From: Chaunax sp. Z400
Lineage: Eukaryota > Chordata > Actinopteri > Lophiiformes > Chaunacidae
Assembly: GCA_037577475.1 (NCBI GenBank)
Contig: CM075197.1
Span: forward strand, 11,146,018-11,210,017
Length of the DNA stretch: 64,000 nt
Direction: 5' to 3'
Shown here in pieces: positions 12,096 through 24,770 of the stretch. The notes below the pieces were generated by a model. It searched no databases and was not told the origin of the DNA. It saw nothing but the letters and a program-made list of their open reading frames with translations. The position numbers were made by a program, and so were the translations under genes. The number at the start of each line of letters is the position of its first letter. The stretch's first letter is position 1.

Positions 12096-14545
12096 CCTTA
12101 ATGAGAGTGCTATCAGGGTCTGGATGTGTGAGCGCGTTCTAAATGTCTTATGTTTGGAGGTGGCACAGTCTTGGGCCGAGGTTTAATTTAACACCCAGTT
12201 CTCCTTTAGCGCTGGTGTTACTTACATCCTGCCCCATCCCACGCATACATAGACACTTATAATAAAAAAAAAATGTATTTATGTCAGGACACAAATAGTG
12301 AGGGGCAGTTTAAGCTCATACACAAAAACATGGACACACAAACGTATTGTTGCAGCCTAATTACTGTATCACCCCTCTCTCACACCAATGGATTGCTTTC
12401 TCTGTACCTGGTCGTTCATCCATCATTGCTCCATCACACAAAACCTTCACACCTAACTGCTGTCATGTGATAGAGACTGTATTAGAAACAAGAATAGACT
12501 GCACCCCCAGACCGTCTCTGACAGCGCTGCAGAAAAGCCCAAAGTGTTTAACACCGCCACGGATAGAAGGCAAACAAACTGCTGCTTTTGACTGACTGCC
12601 TTGCTTTCCTCCGCTGCATCATGATCAGAAAAGTCGGTCGGCTACATTCATTGTTCTGACAGGAGACAAGAGGTGACATTGTTATCGTGTCACAAGTTTG
12701 AGATGAATGCTGGTGAATATTAGAAAATCGTCAAAGCGAGGGGAATAATGCATATGTGGTAGCTCGAAATTATACAGGCTCATTTCCATATCTGGATCAA
12801 ATATGACGCAGTGACCTGCAATTGTTATGCCACTAATTGGGACGGTATTTTGTGAGTGTTTTCTTTTGTTTTCATTTTTAGAAATATGTTGACAGCTGTT
12901 TGTAGCATTTGAGCATCACCTTTGCTCCACTGTTCTATCAAAATGCCACCAGCGATAACTGGAATATTGAGAAAAACACCTGACACAGTGGCTCGGGCCA
13001 CACGACTAATGTATAGCTCCTTCCAGCACTTTCTTCAGTGACACAAGTGACAGCGTGTGGAAATGGATCCATAATTGCTCCATGAATATGAAATCTATTG
13101 TGCAAAGAAATGTTTGAGCAGTGAGAGCTCTTACAGTCTTTTCGGTACTTCTCAAACTCTGGTCCTTGCCTTCACGGATCGATGTGAGATGCAAATGGGA
13201 GCAATTGACTGGGTTCACAGAAGGGGTTTGCTGCATGAGATCTGCATCGTCTTCAGGTGCATTGAGTTTAATCAGTCAGATTTTGACAAACCTATTATGT
13301 TTGTGTCCCGTACGCTTGCTCACATCACAATCTCCTCTCTCTTCCTTTTGTCCCGCTGCTTAGTTGGAAGTATTACAGCATCTCCCTGTTCTATAAGAGA
13401 TAGATTGGCATATACAACCTATTCTCTTTTTCCTTCCCCCTCCTTCTCCATCTCTCTCTCTCTCTCTGCAGCCTGGTTGCCACATATCACAGATTTTGAC
13501 AGTATGTGAATGAAGTCCCTCAGAGAGGCATTAACTCCCTATTGGGAGCTCTTCTGCTAAACTCCTGGGGGGCATTTTTCCTTAACGCAACCCAATCAAT
13601 AACTTTTAATGTCATCAACTGGCAAACAGAGTCACAGCAAAAGGCTGCAGGAGGCTTTGGGACAGGCCGAGGATGGGAGCCTGTAAGGCGGCAGGCGGGG
13701 CAGAGCATGGCTGCGGAGTTTGCTTTGCTTTGCTGACGCAAATGAAGCGAGGTGAGCTTTAGCTTTGACATTTCGACAGCAGCGGAGCCGGGAGAACGAT
13801 GCTGCCTCGTGTCCGGGTCATCTCAGCTGTGCTTGCAGAAGAGAACGCAGTCAGGGATGGTGCAGGGTCACTGCCCATGCTTGACCATTTCATCTTTGCA
13901 ATTTTTTTCTTTGTGCATGTGTGTTTGTGGCTCAGCTGATAATGCACCGCCATCCAATCTCATAGCAGGGGGGCGTAGCTGGCTCGTGGTAGAATGCTGC
14001 ATCAGGGAAAGTAATCCTTTTTCTGGTATAGACTGATTTATTGTCCGGCGGGGCTTTCATAACAGGAAAGAAAAACGTAGCTTAGTGGGGCAGAGCTGAA
14101 GAAAATTAAGTTTAAATAGCATTACTTAGTTGGAGCTTCTACACAACAAGACATTAATCAAATTCTGTGAGTATAACATTAATCACGTATTATGACACAG
14201 GTGTTATTATGTCAAATTAAAGCTGGATTTGAGGAGAAGCCGTTGATGATGACACCAAGTCGCAGTTAGTTGTACTAGGTTATGTGAAACCTATATTCGG
14301 CCTGTGCCGCCGCCACAAAAACAAAATATTACAAGTTTTTAGAAAAAAATGGATTTGTGTCTCTCTGCTCCTTCCAGTGAGCTACAGCAGTGAATAAACA
14401 ATGAATATGTTTGGTTTATGTTTCAGCTGCAATCATCCATTCTCTAAACTACACCACAAAACCCTCTCACACTCCGTCAGACCTCGAGGCATGAGTGCAA
14501 GTGTTTCCTGTCGATTGTGGCCACGTAAAATTTGCTGACCTGTGG

Positions 14546-14548
<3 letters not shown>
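12095..14548. other. intergenic, no gene seen
   Basis: No exon with both splice sites and a recognisable product was found. A short (CT)n run lies at 13,451-13,468, followed by tgcagcc, an acceptor-like site with no coding support. Confidence 0.4.

Positions 14549-14596
<48 letters not shown>
14549..14596. repeat. (AC)n microsatellite
   Basis: Pure AC array of about 48 bp. Confidence 0.95.
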
Positions 14597-14597
<1 letters not shown>

Positions 14598-15349
14598 GAA
14601 ACAAATCATTCAGACGCTTCAACAGCACAACCTCTACATGGGGCCCGGAAAACAAGGAGTCAGCTGAAGCTGCTCTGAGGGCTGCTCGTCCACACAGCTG
14701 CTCACAAACTTGCAAGAGGTTTGATGAACCAACAGTGAAATGCATACGCACACCTATACACACACCAATTAAACACACTACAATACACACATATTAATAT
14801 TGAAGGGGGAGGTGAGGAGGGACAGACATGAGGCTAAGATGCTGCATGAGATGAGAGCGAAGGGAGGAAAGATGTTAGTTAATGTAGTTTGGTCCACTGA
14901 TGTGGCCCCAAATTTGAGAAGAAACTCAGTCAAAACTTAACACACAAACATGATAGATATACATTTAGATGTAGCATAACCTACACTTATAGGCTACATA
15001 TCAATAACTCTGAGTCATCTCTGCAATAAAACTTCCATAATCTCGCTTCAAAATCCGAGAAAGTTCCAGAACTTGCCTGAGTCACCATGTTTTCAAGTTT
15101 TCTTCAGCATCAGAGAATTCAGTGATTACTGCCTGTACGTCTATGGGTAAGTTGCAAACAGACACAGTCAATAGCTACTTCGGCTAACTTGCCATGCAGC
15201 CAATTTGCCTAAATGTAAACAGATATAGGCTAAACTTGGGGTTGAAGGTGTTTCTCACAGCCTACTCACCCATTTCATGGCAACATTATTCCTCCTGTTG
15301 AGGTTTGTTCTAGAAAAACTTTCGACCGACAGACCAAGTTCATTTTAAA

Positions 15350-15715
15350 ATTTGTGAAAAATAGTGGTATATGGCATCCTGGGTTCAAATCCACCTGAGG
15401 ACCTGGGACTTTTCTGTGTGGAGTTTGCATGTTCTCCCCCGTGTCTGCGTGGGTTCCCCTCCGGGTTCTCCGGCTTCCTCCCACCACCAAAAACATGCAA
15501 TATATTTTGAACCGGTGACTCTAAATTGACTGTAGGCGTGAATGTGAGTGAGAATGGTTGTTTGTTTGTCTTTCTATGTGTTCCTGCGATGAACTGGTGA
15601 CTTGTCCGGGGCGAACCCCGCCTCCCGCCCAAAGTCAGCTGGGATAGGCTCCAGCCCCCTGGCAACCCTATACAGGATTAGTGGTTAGAGAAAATGAATG
15701 AATGAATGAAAAAAA
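15350..15715 (+). mobile_element. tRNA-headed SINE with (GAAT)n tail
   Basis: The 5' part contains a tRNA-like B box (GGTTCAAATCC at about 15,382). The conserved body follows (GTGTGGAGTTTGCATGTTCTCC, GGGTTCTCCGGCTTCCTCCCA, then TGACTCTAAATTG). The element ends in GGGATAGGCTCCAGC, GGATTAGTGGTTAGA and a GAATGAATGAATGAA tail. That layout (polymerase III head, unrelated body, LINE-like 3' end and microsatellite tail) is the standard SINE design. The body words are very widespread in fish. It is non-coding; the frames across it are incidental. Confidence 0.7.
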
Positions 15716-18456
15716 GCAGCAAAGCCTCATATATGGCTGTGCATTTTATGTAACATTTTTCATGGCAAACTAATTTTTGAAACTAGAATATTGGTGTCCA
15801 AGGACACGGATGCCTCCACCACTGGAAAAATTCAACTTATGCTGATGTGGATAGATTCCCACCATCGAGGTAAAACTGAATTTGTGTTGCCATTGATTTG
15901 CAGTCTCTTGAAATGATTGACATTATGCATTTGTCAATGATCCCCACTTGAACCAAGCGTGAATATTGGTCGAACTCTTCTTCTTCTTTTCGGCAGGATA
16001 AACGCAGCTGCCTCTTATGTAATGTATGTACACTACTGAGCTCACAAGTGCCACCAGCAATCACCTCAAATGCACCTAAAAATAAATAAATAAATAAGCA
16101 AAATGTAGGAACTAATCACACCTTTAGCTTTATGCACACCTTCAAAGCATGTTTGAAATTTCATTGAATTCTGTTCAGCTTTTGAGGAGATGTAGATAGA
16201 CCATACCCCAATGAAACCTATTACCTATGTCGTCCATACAAGCATAACTGATGGACAAGGGTAACCCTATATGCCCCCTATGGCTGTTCATTCATTATAT
16301 CCATGTCGATCAACTGATCGTTGGGTCTGTCCAACAACCGATGCACAAATACTGAAGCCTCCTCACAGCCGCATCCGAGGACGTGCCAGAAAATAACAGA
16401 TGCCACCAAAGCAAATGTTGGAAGTGCGACGCTCCGCTAATGATTGGATCTGCAGGCTGCTTTCCAGGTGACTTATGTTGCTGCTCCGCTGGTGGAGACA
16501 AGGATGAGTGAGGCCCTATTGATCTGCTGTTTTGCAAACCCAATCAATGCTTGCCACACAGGTCTTAGCTGTGTTTTCAGGTCAAGCTGAAACACATGAT
16601 CTTACAGTCCAAATCCAAGTAATATTAAATGATAGCATTACTCTGAGATAAATAACCTCCAGAGACTTACATTCACTCTGCTGCTGTATCCTACAAGTAT
16701 TCAATTAATAGATAATTGAACATCAGTGAATCCTAAGTTGAACAATGTGATTGGAATGCATTACAAAGAGAAATGTGCCGGGGTGATTTTGCCGTTGCCT
16801 GAAAGGTTTCTTTTAATAAGACTGACTTATTGAATTAATGAGATATGCCCACATGCTGCTGCCTTATTTTGCATATGGTGACAAAATGGAATAGACAGCA
16901 GCACGGACACATCAGAAGTTATTGCCTCCCTGAGAAAACACACAGCTGCACTCTTTTCTATCCTCTACGTCCCCAGAAACAACTAAAACATTTCCTCTCT
17001 TTTCTTCTTCTGCTTGTTTTTTTCCCTCCTGTCTTTTCTTCATCAAAGCTTTCTAACTCCCCGGTTCTCGCATTTGCTCTAATTTAGGAAGGCACAGTCG
17101 AAGGGAAAAAAAAGAAGAAGAAAAAAAAAAAGCCTCTTCTATCCACTCCCTTTCCGTAGGAGAAGAAAAAAACATAAAAGAAGAATGATGTCAATAATGA
17201 ATTTTCTCCCAAAATAAGCACATAAGCATGCTGGCTTATTCAGCAGAAGAACGCAGCATCAGACTTAAGCAGTTAGGACAGACAGATATTCTCATGAGGT
17301 GCTCGTTTTTCTCACTGTTACACTTCAATACCTCAATCTGCCGTTAATTACATTCTACATATCAGCAGGCAGGAGGAAGGTGATCCTTAAATATTTCATC
17401 CCACTTTTCACACCTCAAAGATTGTGGCGTCGGTGTAGTTCTCTAACAGAGCTTGTCTAGCTGGATATGAATGATGAAGTGGGCTCCGGGAGTCTGAATA
17501 AGAGTCTGTTGTTAATTGGATTTGACTGTAACATGAGTGAAAAGCCATGCTGCACTTAATAAACGGCGCTGAGTGATGGTGACATTTAGGTTAGGTTCAC
17601 AAAGGTTGGAGATAACACTTTTAAAAAACTCAAGAGACCTTATTATTTTAATATGTCCTTATTTTAACCCTTATTCTATCAGCGCATTCTCAAAACAGGT
17701 TATGTAAGCCCTACTAGTCAGTAAATGTGGGCATGAATGCTGAATTATTTTCACAGGCTATTGGGGTGGGGTTGCTATTCATCACTGATTATTCATCTGT
17801 ATGTTAATGTCCTGTGACGTAAGGCGATAGTAAGGCAATCTGCAGCGTCAGCGGCAGCCGAGGCGGTTTCGTGACTTTCGACTGACGACAGAAGGCTGAG
17901 GCGCTTCACTGCGCTTCACTGTCACTCTGCTGCTGGCTGAGGCAGAGGCTTTAAGTAAGAGGAGGAACTGTGTAATGGCTGCATTTGTAGTGGGCTCACA
18001 CAGTGTCCAACAGTCCATCAACCCCCCCGCATCCCACTGCCACAGAACAACCACAGCCTCCCGTTGAAACAAAAAGAAGAAGAACTGTAGCCTATCAGTC
18101 CCGCTCCTCTGCACCGAGGGCCGGTCTCTTAAACGTCACGGCTGATTAATGGTACATGGGATGAGAGGAAAAGAGAAGGAGGGAGGAGGTGGAGGGAAGT
18201 AGGTGGTCAGGGGAAAAAGTCAAAGGAGTAAAAGGAGATGAATGCATGGGAAAACGATGGATGGAGGCTGATATGATAATGGCCTCTTGCGGGCGCTTGT
18301 GGCAAAATACGTTTGCTCTGTGTAATTTGGTCCTGAGATGGAGAGAGAATTACAGCTCCCTTTATCTTATCACATGAAGCATGCCGCCTCGCTCCTTCTT
18401 TCACACACACACACACAGCTCAACAGCGCACAAACACGGCAGATGAGCAGCTGACG

Positions 18457-18458
<2 letters not shown>
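15716..18458. other. intergenic, no gene seen
   Basis: Contains an (AATA)n run at 16,081-16,097, an A/G-rich stretch at 17,105-17,180 and a short (CA)n at 18,402-18,417. No coding region is supported. Confidence 0.4.

Positions 18459-18528
<70 letters not shown>
18459..18528. repeat. (CA)n microsatellite
   Basis: Pure CA array of about 70 bp, the longest uninterrupted one in the window. Confidence 0.95.
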
Positions 18529-18529
<1 letters not shown>

Positions 18530-18976
18530 CCAAATGGCCGCACACTTCTACCACAAAAATCTCATCCAACAAATCCTTTAATTGCCTGATCAATGCCTGT
18601 AGAGCCATGCAAATGAAGCCGATAGTCGATAGGGGCTGGGTCAGGTTGAACATCTGTGCGCACTCCACCAAACAAAGTGCACACTGTGCTAAAAAGCCAG
18701 GATTAAACCATTCATCTGTAGGCTCCACCTTGAACTATTATCCTGACCCTCGAGCAAAGCTGGTGCGAGATACAAAGCGAAAAAAAAGCCCCTGGAAGTT
18801 TTAGACCATCCATCATTGAGCGTCAGCAAAGGCGCACTTAGGCATGCTGCAGACGCACAAACACACACAGGTGAGATAAGACCGGTATTGTTTCAGCGCT
18901 TCTCTGAACGGAAAACGCAAGAAAAGTAACAACAGCTCGGGTTGTGCAGGGAGCCCATGCATCAATATTGTCTTAC

Positions 18977-19025
18977 CTTGTGTTTTTCCAGCCAAAGTCT
19001 CATCCCAGCGTCTCAGAAGTGGCAT
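18977..19025 (-). CDS. possible first coding exon, unidentified
   Basis: On the minus strand an ATG at 19,025 opens a 16-codon frame (M-P-L-L-R-R-W-D-E-T-L-A-G-K-T-Q) ending one base into the next codon at a perfect consensus donor (AAG|GTAAGA). A partly overlapping upstream ATG (about 19,060) would give a short uORF. If real, later exons should lie at lower coordinates on the minus strand, but I found none I could recognise. Chance is a serious alternative, since a 49-bp frame plus a donor is weak evidence. Confidence 0.2.
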
Positions 19026-22000
19026 GATGGTGCGACCTGGGACTCCTCTCTCCCTCTCATAGCCTCAGACTGAGGGAGGCTCAACTACAGTCAACACAAG
19101 AGAAAAGAAAAGGGACACTGTGATTATTGATCGGTAGCAGCCACCGTTCTAATTTTGACTTTCTGTCTGAGCTATTTTATGTGACGTCTCTGCGATCACG
19201 CAGTCGTAATGAAGAGTAGATTTGAATAACTGCAGAAATTATCAAAGGGAGTGAAAAGAGCATCACTTCAATTTGAGACTGTTAAGAGGAGAATTAAAAA
19301 TAGACTCTGAACACAGTGAAACTGGACAGATTAATGTCAGATTTGATTAACCCAGTAAAGGTAAGCTAAAGTAGCTATGGGAGTAAACTAGCCCTTTACT
19401 ATTTTCAGGTGTCAGTCCACCAACAGGGGTATTTTTGCTCTGACCAGCTGCACTTTATTTTTTTTTTAAAAGCATGTTTTAAACTTCGTGATTAATTGAT
19501 TGATTGATTGATTAACTGCGTGGGGGTTTGTTGAGGCAAATAAATTTGTGAATTTGTGAATGAAGAGGTGAGATTCGGAAGTAGACATTTATCTCCTCTG
19601 CGCATCACAATCCTTTCAAGGGGTTTGGATGCAGGGACTCACAGCAGTTTTAGGTAAAATCCGCAAAGGGTCAAGGGGGCAAAGCAGCGATTTCGAGGTA
19701 ATGATACTCCACAGGAGCAGCTTGGCTTCTGTTCTCCTCTTCGCTCCTCCGAAAAGATGTTTGGCGTCGCTTGGTTTTCTGACGTCCGCCAGTCTGTTCT
19801 TGCAGAGGGAACAGGGAGGACATGAGGTTAGAGGCAGGTCATAGACTCTAATGAAAGCGTACTGCTCTTAGACCTCTGACCTGCTCCCCTTAAAATTAAC
19901 AAGTTATGGTTGAATGCAGGGTTTTTTTCTGACGACTCGCTGCTTTACAAGCTTCAGCCTCTATGAACAGCTCTCTGAATTTTTTTACAATCCAAAACGC
20001 AATCCAATCTGAAGGCCATTTCTCTTCTATAAAAACAATGCATCTATCTCCTCAATTTGTTTAAATGCATGTCACAACTCACTTTGTGTATGTGTGACTC
20101 TTGCAGGGATAAAACAGTCTGATATGAGGAGGATCCATCCCAGTATGATAAATAATACATTTCCTCCAAATGTGCTGTAGTACGAAATTGTCTCTGCCTT
20201 CGCCCCCAACAACTCAACTAACTAACTATAAGAAATAGCTTCTATTAATCCAGATTATACATAACTCATATATCAGGACCACTAAACACACACACCACAT
20301 TAGTGTCCAAACTAAAGAGGAGAGTGTCACACTTTAGGTAAATGAATGATTAATTGAAACATGTCAATGAATAATAAACCAGTCTCTGCGGGGTAACAGA
20401 TTGCGTTTTCCATATTTAATAGATTGATGGGCCGGACACAAAGTCACACAACATGCACACACACTTGCATCGACATGTAATCACAGACGAGCACACCCCG
20501 TCACACGTACGTGGAACTGTTTCGACACATGAAACACACTAGGGGTGAACACAGAGTAGATTAAACCATCAAAGAGGACTGACACTGCTCACTAGAAACA
20601 TCCAGTCTGCTTGAGCTTGTTTCTCAGCTCACACTAATCCCACAAAGGGGCCTTAATGTTGCCTTTCTGCACACTCTTTGTACCCCCATCCCTTCTCGCG
20701 GACAGCGTCTGCTCCGATACAAGTCCTCCTAATCAGCTTGGATGAATTATTGAGCAGCCTTTTTATATCAGATCATGACCCATATTCTGCTCGCTTGAAG
20801 TGAATACGCTGCCAATAAAATCGAGATGTACTTCGGCCCACATAAGCTTCCCCGCTCCCTGTCTAATGGCTGGACGGGATTCAGACGCGCAACTGCAGGA
20901 AGTTTGTGAGCCTCAGATGGAGACCGATCCACTCACGGACAGCATTGTGAATCTGACGTTTTGAGCTTTAACTGGTGCCACATTTTAGTTCCCATGAGCT
21001 AAAATCTTCTGTAAGTGCTTCAGGTTTGACTTGTGGTGCATCGTGTTCTGCCACAGTTATTTGAAGACAAAATATCGAATAGAGGTTTACTGCTGGTTTC
21101 ATTATGGGCGGATGCAACACTCAGAGCCAGACACAGGAGCCGTATTGTCGTCTCATTAGGTAGCTCATGGGGAGAAAGCGAGACAGAGAGTATCAGTAGG
21201 AAGAAGGGCTTGGATTATGAATCTCCTTAGCCCCTGCTGTCTCCTCTCCTGGCCTGTTTATCAATGACGCCTGCAAACATAGAGTGTATGAAATCTCTTA
21301 AGCTCCATTTGGAGACTTCTGGCTGACTTTCTCTTTCGCACAAGCTTCTGGCATCAAACGGTTTTCTGACACTAAAATTTGACAGGAGGTTTTAATTATG
21401 TGGTAGTTCCCTGATCTCCAAGATTTATCGGTCAGTAGAACGTGGTGTCAATATTACACAAACATTACTCATTCAGAGCGAGGGTGCACTTGAACTTTTT
21501 GAATTACAATGAAGATCAAACTGTGGACCGTTAATTCTGCAGACTGCATTCCAGGGCGACTTTGTAACGAAATCATTCGGAAAAAGCTGAAAAATGCATA
21601 TTCTCGTCTTTCATAATCCTGAACACCATGGAGAACTTGACAAAAAAAGGCTGTGTCCCACCAACAAATGATCTCCATATTTGCATGGGAGCGATGCTCA
21701 GCTGCATCCATCCTCCAAATCGTTCATTTGGATGGCGATTGTTCACTCTACCACCCAAATACGCTTTAAAGGATCAGTGAAAGTGTTATCAGGATCCTCT
21801 GTGTAATGCCAGTCAAATCAGCTGTATAGTTCTCCAGCTAAGTGGGACACAACATTCAGATCACTGTCCACATACCACCTACTTCCCTCCACCACATTGT
21901 CAAGACAACAGCAGTACAACAAGCAGTGTGTTTCACCTGCTCATAAAAACTGACCCGCACTATTTTGGTGATGGTTACAGTAAAAACGAGTCAGAGGCAC

Positions 22001-22200
22001 CCGACAAGTCCATTTTGCAGCGTAGCAGCTGTGACAGCTTTGACACATTACCTGGGCTTTAAGTGCCCATCTGCACAGAGGGCAGGGGTCACATGTGTGC
22101 CAAGAGCAGCGAGCACAGTGGGTAATGGTCCTGGGTTATGAGCGCAGGTCCCATGTGGGTTTCAAAGACGCGTAGCCGTAACCTTGACTGTGCACCATGA
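19026..22200. other. intergenic, no gene seen
   Basis: Ordinary sequence. A (GATT)n run lies at 19,491-19,513. No exon, RNA gene or defined mobile element was found. Confidence 0.4.
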
Positions 22201-22207
22201 GCGTGCG

Positions 22208-22253
<46 letters not shown>
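22201..22253. repeat. (GC)n-(AC)n alternating purine-pyrimidine tract
   Basis: GCGTGCGCGCGCGCGC passes directly into a pure AC array. The whole 50-bp tract alternates purine and pyrimidine, the pattern most prone to form left-handed Z-DNA. Confidence 0.9.
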
Positions 22254-22255
<2 letters not shown>

Positions 22256-22357
22256 CTGTAAATCCAAACCACTGTCATCCAAATGATGGGAAAGTTAATC
22301 AGAGAAAAAGGGTCAATCGCAGCTGCGTCTGTGATAGATAGATGAGCAACGTGTCTG

Positions 22358-22358
<1 letters not shown>

Positions 22359-22411
<53 letters not shown>

Positions 22412-22449
22412 TGAAAGAGAGAGAGAGAGAGGGAGAGAGAGAGAGAGAG
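22359..22449. repeat. (GT)n followed by (GA)n microsatellite
   Basis: A pure GT array of about 53 bp (22,359-22,411), a short CTGAAA spacer, then a GA array to about 22,449. The GT part is the inverted complement of the AC array about 105 bp upstream. Confidence 0.9.
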
Positions 22450-24710
22450 TGGGTGTGAGTGTGCATTTTGCTGCAAACGTAGACGCAAGATTACATTCCA
22501 ACACACTCCACCAAGAGATATGAGATATACTGCTCTGCTACTGTCAAGCACTTTGTGTTTCATAATGGCAGATAAAAATAATTGCATTTAGAAAAGGGCA
22601 ATGTAGTCTGTCTCTTTGTGGAGATTACTTTATTGATCTAACAATATATTCCTCTCATGCTACCACACTCTCTGCTCTCTCTCTCTCTCTCTACTGTTTT
22701 AAATAAGAGAGTGGAGCAGCACTGGGCTGAAGTGATTTGATGGGCAGAAATGGCTTCACCATCAGGGGGAGAATGGCTCGCAAGTACAAAGTGAGGATGA
22801 GGAATGGAGACTCACTTCAACATTTAAAAACAACATCAGATCTGAGCACACACATGTGATTTCATGTCACATGGCTAAATGTATTGAAAGGTAATTAAAG
22901 GCTCATGGGGAAAAGCTACAGAGGATAAATGGTGGTGAAGTGTGGGGGAAGTTATTGATCTCTGATAATCCGCAAATACACATTTAAATTCTACCTGACA
23001 AATGACTAAAAATACCTAGACATGAAAATCCACATCAATTAATCATCACCCAAAAAAATGTCAAAGTAATTGTATGTATGGACTTAACACACCATACTCA
23101 CCTATTTAACCCTTAACATTAAAAGTATTGTATTTTATCAATTTTGTAGGCTGAAGAAATTGTACGAATGGTGGCTATTACATCAGCTAATGGACAAAGA
23201 TGCTGCTTGAGTCTTTAATCCATGCTAATGAAATCCCATTAAGATTCAATAGTCGAAAAAGAAATATTGAAATCAGCTTCAGTCCATTACAAAAAGAGTC
23301 AAAAAAGAGTCCCGAATTTAGGATAGTTTTTAATTATTGTTAATTATTTTTTTCATTTAGAATCAAATCCAGGATTTAAAGGGTAATTCCACAGGAGAAC
23401 AGCCAAATCCAGAGTCTTTATCATGGTGACGCTTGCTCAATAGTCCCTTTATCTTCGTGTACAGAGAAGGAGAGCCATTAAATCTCCTCCAGAAGAAAGG
23501 TGGAGGTATAAAAAAAAGGAGATGAACAAAGAAATGAGTTGTGTGGTTTGATTCACTTTGCTATGCATCTGTCTATTGCTGCGCCTCTCACACACCACCA
23601 GACAAACACTCATACACCAGATTGTTCTGTTACTTTGCAGTCAGCTTCATTCTTTCGAGCCACCACTTCTTCTATTTTCTTTAAATGCAAAAGAGTACAG
23701 ATGAATAATCTGCCCCTTTTAGTTTGGAGGCCGTCCAGTTGATGAATTGCAAAATCGCATCACTAAAATGTCAAATTAACAGCAGCTCCACTCTGATGCA
23801 AGCAAGTCAATGTTGTGTGAGTGGCAAGATGTGAAATTTTGTAGACGGCAAATGAAAAAAAAAATGGTACGACAAATAAATCCGTGAGTGGATCAATTCA
23901 GAGGGGCTGAGAGGGTGGAAGTGATGTAGGAAAAAAATGTGCAAAGAGATGAATAAAAAGAGAAAAGTGAGAGAAAAAAAAGTGAAAATTATGGTGGAGG
24001 AAAAAAATGGGAAAAAAATCCTCTGGACGATAAAGCCAGTATTTTTCTAGTCCATTCTCTTTGAGTGCATGTGTGTGTCTGTCTGCGAGAATGAGAGTCA
24101 GGTCAGGAAGATGGGAGATGGAAAGAGAGAGAGAAAGAGAGAGAGGAAACGAGGGCAGAGAAAAAAGAAGGAGGCAGCACAGATGACACCCTGACAGAAC
24201 GGACGAGTGCTGGCTCACTGATACGATTTGAAACAACGGTGCGCTGCCGCTAACAAATTAGGCCTTCGCTCAGTGTGACCTCCACCTGACAAACGTGAAG
24301 TGAGGAAATTTAAACGCACCTTGGCGTGATAATAATGCAGATTCTGTCCTACAGGACAAATGTGGAGTTTGGACGTCTCTCAGTGTGCGTAGCGACAAGC
24401 AAAAGGACATTTGAGGACATGTGTGTGATGAGGGGGGCATTTCAGACATTTTAATGGAGGAACAGACTTTTGTGCAACAAGATAGAAATGACAAGGTGGT
24501 CAGAATGTGGATTCCATGGAGACGACTGTAGGGGGTGCCTGCTTGATGAGTCACTGTGGTCTTGGTTGAGGAGAACAAAAAGAAAGTGAGAAAACATAGA
24601 TTATAGTATGCAAGGGGAGGGTGACGTGAGGATGACATGGCATGAGGTAGGAATCAGCTGAGAGTCAAATGGGAGGGGAACCATGGTTATACCGAAGCTA
24701 GATTGTAGGC

Positions 24711-24712
<2 letters not shown>
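22450..24712. other. intergenic, no gene seen
   Basis: A short (CT)n lies at 22,675-22,692. The segment 23,925-24,170 is purine-rich with many A-runs. No coding region is supported. Confidence 0.4.
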
Positions 24713-24750
<38 letters not shown>

Positions 24751-24770
24751 GTGTGTGTGTGTGTGTGTGT
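24713..24770. repeat. (GT)n microsatellite, interrupted
   Basis: About 58 bp of GT dinucleotides with two GTGG interruptions. Confidence 0.95.
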
